Source of the DNA: RGIG426 sp045643425 | Lineage (GTDB): Bacteria; Bacillota; Clostridia; Oscillospirales; Acutalibacteraceae | DNA: 16,211 nt | Reading direction: 5' to 3' | Assembly (NCBI GenBank): GCA_045643425.1 | Contig: JAZUKW010000010.1 | Span: forward strand, 1-16,211 | Shown: positions 13,237 through 16,211 of the stretch, piece after piece | How the letters are laid out: the number at the start of each line of letters is the position of its first letter | How positions within the stretch are numbered: position 1 is the first letter of the stretch | Translations under genes and position numbers: made by a program | The notes under the pieces: generated by a model | Database searches by the model: none | Seen by the model: only the letters and a program-made list of their open reading frames with translations | Told to the model about the DNA's origin: nothing

Positions 13237-14007
13237 ATGAATATTCTCTGTGTCGGCGACGTGGTCGGCGAGCCGGGATGCGCCCATCTGCAAAAGGTGC
13301 TGCCCCGCGTGAAACGCGACTGCGGCGTGGACGTGTGTATCGTCAACGGCGAAAACTCCGCCTGCGGCAACGGCATGCTTCCGAAATCGGCGGAAGCGCT
13401 GTTTCAAGCGGGCGCGGACGTGGTGACCGGCGGCAACCACACGCTGCACCGCCGCGAGATTCACGACCTGCTCGAGCGCGAGCCGATGCTTCTTCGCCCC
13501 TATAACTATCCTGCCGGCGCGCCCGGTCACGGGGTTGCCGTGGTGGATCGCGGGCGGTATCAGGTCACGGTTGTGAACCTGCTCGGCACGGTGTATTTGG
13601 ATCCGGTCGGAAACCCGTTTGAGGCGCTGGATAAAGCGCTTTCGGAAGCGGGCAACCCCAAATTCTGTATCGTCGATTTTCACGCGGAGGCGACGGCGGA
13701 AAAAAAGGCGCTCGCGCTGTATGCCGACGGGCGCATTTCCGCGCTGTTCGGCACGCACACGCACGTGCAGACCGCCGACGAGCAGGTGTTGCCCAAGGGC
13801 ACGGGATTTCTCACCGACGTGGGAATGACCGCGCCGATCCACTCGGTGCTCGGCGTTCATCCCGACGCGCCGATCGAGCGGCTGCGGCTGCATACGCCCG
13901 CGCGGTTTATGCCGGCCGAGGGCGCGTGCCAAATGGACGCGGTGCTGTTCACGCTGGATGATCAGACCGGCAAGACCGTTGCGGTAAAACGGCTTCAAAT
14001 TCGCTGA
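13237..14007 (+). CDS. ymdB: YmdB-family metallophosphoesterase (2',3'-cyclic nucleotide phosphodiesterase)
   Basis: The 256 residues match the YmdB family (TIGR00282), di-metal phosphoesterases that act on 2',3'-cyclic nucleotides and influence late adaptive responses in Bacillus. Likely metal-binding residues are seen in order: Asp8 in VGDVVG, Glu39 in VNGEN, Asn67-His68 in GGNH, His149 in DFHAEAT, and His174/His176 in GTHTHVQTAD; DVGMTAP (194-200) is also typical. The length is close to that of the family (about 260). The ATG at 13237 has AGAAGGA 6 bases upstream. cysK follows after 14 bases, so the two are likely co-transcribed. The usual arginine after VGDVVGxPG is Cys15 here, a minor difference. 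The exact substrate in this organism is inferred. Confidence 0.93.
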   Translation: MNILCVGDVVGEPGCAHLQKVLPRVKRDCGVDVCIVNGENSACGNGMLPKSAEALFQAGADVVTGGNHTLHRREIHDLLEREPMLLRPYNYPAGAPGHGVAVVDRGRYQVTVVNLLGTVYLDPVGNPFEALDKALSEAGNPKFCIVDFHAEATAEKKALALYADGRISALFGTHTHVQTADEQVLPKGTGFLTDVGMTAPIHSVLGVHPDAPIERLRLHTPARFMPAEGACQMDAVLFTLDDQTGKTVAVKRLQIR

Positions 14008-14021
14008 AAAGAGGAATGTGT

Positions 14022-14951
14022 ATGGCAATCGTATCTTCGATGAAAGAGCTGATCGGCGGCACGCCGTTGCTCGACGCGTCGCGGATGGCGCGCGCGTGCG
14101 GGCTTTCCTGCCGTCTTCTCCTTAAATTAGAAAAACAAAACCCCGCCGGCTCGGCAAAAGATCGCGTGGCGCTCAAAATGATCGAGCAAGCGGAAAAAGA
14201 GGGGACGCTGAAACCCGGCACGACCATTATCGAGCCGACCTCCGGCAACACGGGGATCGGGCTTGCGGCGGTGGCGGCTTTGTGCGGCTATGACCTCATT
14301 TTAACGATGCCCGACAGTATGAGCGTCGAGCGGCGCGCGCTTCTTTCCGCTTACGGCGCGAAAATCGTGCTGACTCCCGCCGCCGACGGAATGGCGGGCG
14401 CTGTCAAAAAAGCGCAGGAGCTTGCCGAAGAATACGCGCCCGCGTTTTTGCCCGACCAATTCGGAAACCCCGCCAACCCGCAGGCGCACTATGAAACCAC
14501 CGGTCCGGAAATTTGGGCCGATACGGCGGGCGACCTTGCCGCGTTTGTCGCCGGGATCGGCACGGGCGGCACGGTTTCCGGCACGGGCCGGTATCTCAAA
14601 GAGCAAAACCCCGCTGTGAAAGTGATCGGCGCGGAGCCGGCGGACTCGCCGGTGTTGACCGAGGGGCGCGCGGGAGCGCACGCGCTGCAGGGAATGGGCG
14701 CGAACTTCGTGCCGGATACGCTCGAGCGCGACGTGCTTGACGAGATTTTGACCGTCACCACCGACGAGGCGTATGAAATGGGCCGCCTGCTCGTAAAAAC
14801 CGAGGGCGTTTTGTGCGGCATTTCCTCCGGCGCGGCGATCGCCGCCGCGGTGAAGGTGGGAAGTCGCCCCGAAATGGCGGGCAAAACCGTGGTGGCGCTG
14901 CTTCCCGACACGGGCGACCGCTATCTGTCTGTTGAAAATTATCTGGTATAA
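14022..14951 (+). CDS. cysK: Cysteine synthase (O-acetylserine sulfhydrylase)
   Basis: This PLP enzyme makes cysteine from O-acetylserine and sulfide in the cytosol. The 309-residue protein is of normal CysK length. Lys46 in NPAGSAKDR is the PLP Schiff-base lysine, PTSGNTGIGL (72-81) is the substrate-binding loop, and the PLP phosphate loop is GIGTGGTVSGTGRYL. SSGAA near the C-terminus is also conserved. The ATG at 14022 was chosen over the ATG at 14016 because AGAGGA ends directly before 14016, leaving it no spacing. The gene sits between ymdB (14 bases) and ligA (15 bases), with no promoter or terminator in either gap, so it is in their operon. No T-box or cysteine-responsive leader is visible directly upstream. 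Confidence 0.95.
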   Translation: MAIVSSMKELIGGTPLLDASRMARACGLSCRLLLKLEKQNPAGSAKDRVALKMIEQAEKEGTLKPGTTIIEPTSGNTGIGLAAVAALCGYDLILTMPDSMSVERRALLSAYGAKIVLTPAADGMAGAVKKAQELAEEYAPAFLPDQFGNPANPQAHYETTGPEIWADTAGDLAAFVAGIGTGGTVSGTGRYLKEQNPAVKVIGAEPADSPVLTEGRAGAHALQGMGANFVPDTLERDVLDEILTVTTDEAYEMGRLLVKTEGVLCGISSGAAIAAAVKVGSRPEMAGKTVVALLPDTGDRYLSVENYLV

Positions 14952-14966
14952 AAGGGGGTGCGGTAC

Positions 14967-16211
14967 GTGACCGCACAAGAAGCAAAAACGCGCATTGACG
15001 CATTGCGCGCGACCATTGACTACCATAGCAAGCTCTATTATGACAACGATGCGCCCGAGATCGAGGACGACGAGTTTGACGCGCTGACGCGCGAGCTGAA
15101 AGCGCTGGAGGCGGAATACCCGGAGTTTATCTCGCCGGATTCGTATACCCAAAAGGTCCACGGCGCGCGCTCGGAGCTGTTTTCCGAGGTGGCGCACGAG
15201 GTGCCGCTCGCGAGCTTACAGGACGTGTTTTCCGTCGAGGAGCTGCGCGACTTCGACCGCCGCGTGCGCGAGACGGTGGCGCATCCGTTTTACGTGGTCG
15301 AGCCGAAAATCGACGGATTGTCGGTGGCGCCCACGTATGAAAACGGCAAGCTGACGCAGGGTGCGACCCGCGGCAACGGCGCGGTCGGCGAGGACGTAAC
15401 GCAAAATATCGAACAAATCAGGGACATCCCGAAAACGCTCCAAAATGCGCCCGCGCGCGCGATCGTGCGCGGCGAGGTGTATATGCCGCGGCAGTCGTTT
15501 GCGCGGCTCGTTGCGGCGCAGGAGGAAAACGGCGAAACGCCGTTTAAAAATCCGCGCAACGCCGCGGCGGGAACGCTCCGGCAGAAAAATTCCGCCGTGG
15601 TGGGCGAGCGCGGGCTGTCGATTTTCGTCTTTAATATGCAGCTTTGCGAAGGGCAGGACGTGACCGCCCACGCGCAGTCGCTCGAGATGATGAAGGCGTG
15701 GGGATGCTCGATCATCCCGTTTTATAAACGCACCGATTCGATCGACGAGGCGATCGCCGAGGTGGAACGTATCGGCTCGGTGCGCCGGAGCCTGCCGTTC
15801 GATATTGACGGCGCGGTCATCAAGGTGGACGATTTTGCCTCCCGCGAGGAAATGGGAAGCACGAGCAAATTCCCGAAATGGGCGGTGGGGTACAAATACC
15901 CGCCGGAGGAAAAGGAAACCACGCTTTTGGACGTGGAGATCAACGTCGGGCGCACCGGTGTGCTGACGCCGACCGGCGTGTTTGAGCCGGTAACGCTCGC
16001 GGGTACGACCGTGTCCCGCGCGACGCTACATAACGAAGATTTTATTGCCGAAAAGGGACTTGCCATCGGCGACAAAGTGGTTTTGCGCAAGGCGGGGGAC
16101 ATCATCCCCGAGGTTGTGCGCGTGGCCGCGCACAACGAGGGCGCCGCGCTCTACCAAATGCCGCGCGAGTGTCCGTCCTGCGGCGGTCCTGCCCTCCGCG
16201 CGGCGGGGGAG
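14967..16211 (+). CDS. ligA: NAD-dependent DNA ligase LigA (3' truncated by window end)
   Basis: LigA seals nicks in DNA using NAD+ during replication and repair. The first 415 residues are present, of about 660 expected. The N-terminal Ia-like part contains YHSKLYYDNDAPEIEDDEFD (19-38). The adenylation domain carries the nucleotide-accepting Lys114 in EPKIDGLSV, then TRGNGAVGEDV, NPRNAAAGTLRQ, FDIDGAVIKV and KWAVGYKYPPEE. The OB fold starts at INVGRTGVLTP, and CPSCGG begins the zinc finger at the edge of the window. TRGNG instead of the common TRGDG is a small variation. The GTG start has AGGGGG 8 bases upstream; another in-frame GTG at 14958 overlaps that site. The helix-hairpin-helix and BRCT domains are beyond the window. 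Confidence 0.96.
   Translation, partial: MTAQEAKTRIDALRATIDYHSKLYYDNDAPEIEDDEFDALTRELKALEAEYPEFISPDSYTQKVHGARSELFSEVAHEVPLASLQDVFSVEELRDFDRRVRETVAHPFYVVEPKIDGLSVAPTYENGKLTQGATRGNGAVGEDVTQNIEQIRDIPKTLQNAPARAIVRGEVYMPRQSFARLVAAQEENGETPFKNPRNAAAGTLRQKNSAVVGERGLSIFVFNMQLCEGQDVTAHAQSLEMMKAWGCSIIPFYKRTDSIDEAIAEVERIGSVRRSLPFDIDGAVIKVDDFASREEMGSTSKFPKWAVGYKYPPEEKETTLLDVEINVGRTGVLTPTGVFEPVTLAGTTVSRATLHNEDFIAEKGLAIGDKVVLRKAGDIIPEVVRVAAHNEGAALYQMPRECPSCGGPALRAAGE

Noticed and set aside
13089..13376. A longer ProB starting upstream of 13088
   Set aside because: The extra residues lie across the divergent promoter region and into ymdB, and do not resemble glutamate kinase. The family N-terminus begins just after the chosen ATG.

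Overview
The window reads as chromosomal DNA of a GC-rich, spore-forming member of the Clostridia, most likely an Oscillospiraceae/Ruminococcaceae-type Firmicute. The evidence is the Spo0A C-terminus at the left edge, a PdaB-type polysaccharide deacetylase, a PucR/CdaR-type regulator next to ftsEX, a short ProB without a PUA domain, strong AAAGGAGG-type ribosome binding sites and frequent TTG/GTG starts. The family placement is inference; no rRNA or tRNA is present to confirm it.

Layout. (1) 1-1205: the 3' end of spo0A with a terminator, a 200-base spacer holding two look-alike small hairpins, and a stand-alone left-handed beta-helix (GlmU-C-like) protein with its own terminator. (2) 1251-5688: a clear promoter, a PucR/CdaR-type regulator, then ftsE, ftsX and a secreted coiled-coil LytM/M23 endopeptidase. 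The last three genes overlap or nearly touch, and together they form the machinery that couples division to peptidoglycan cleavage. (3) 5689-9327: a structured intergenic repeat, a PDZ/S41-type protein that has lost its catalytic serine and lysine, and a single-pass membrane protein joining an ECF-sigma-like cytoplasmic half to a secreted BspA-type leucine-rich-repeat half. The section closes with a strong bidirectional terminator. (4) 9326-13088, minus strand: proB-proA and a membrane-anchored protein of unknown function in one operon, then a terminator hairpin lying directly on the start of a PdaB-like deacetylase. (5) 13182-16211, plus strand: a promoter divergent from that of proBA, driving ymdB, cysK and ligA (ligA is cut by the window end).

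Most of the window is housekeeping. The unusual part is section 3. An envelope-remodelling cluster (FtsEX and an apparently active LytM enzyme) runs in the same direction into an apparent pseudo-protease and a membrane-tethered sigma-like protein with an extracellular LRR domain. A reasonable but unproven reading is a one-polypeptide envelope sensor and transcription regulator linked to division or wall state. No CRISPR array, prophage, insertion sequence or RNA gene was seen.
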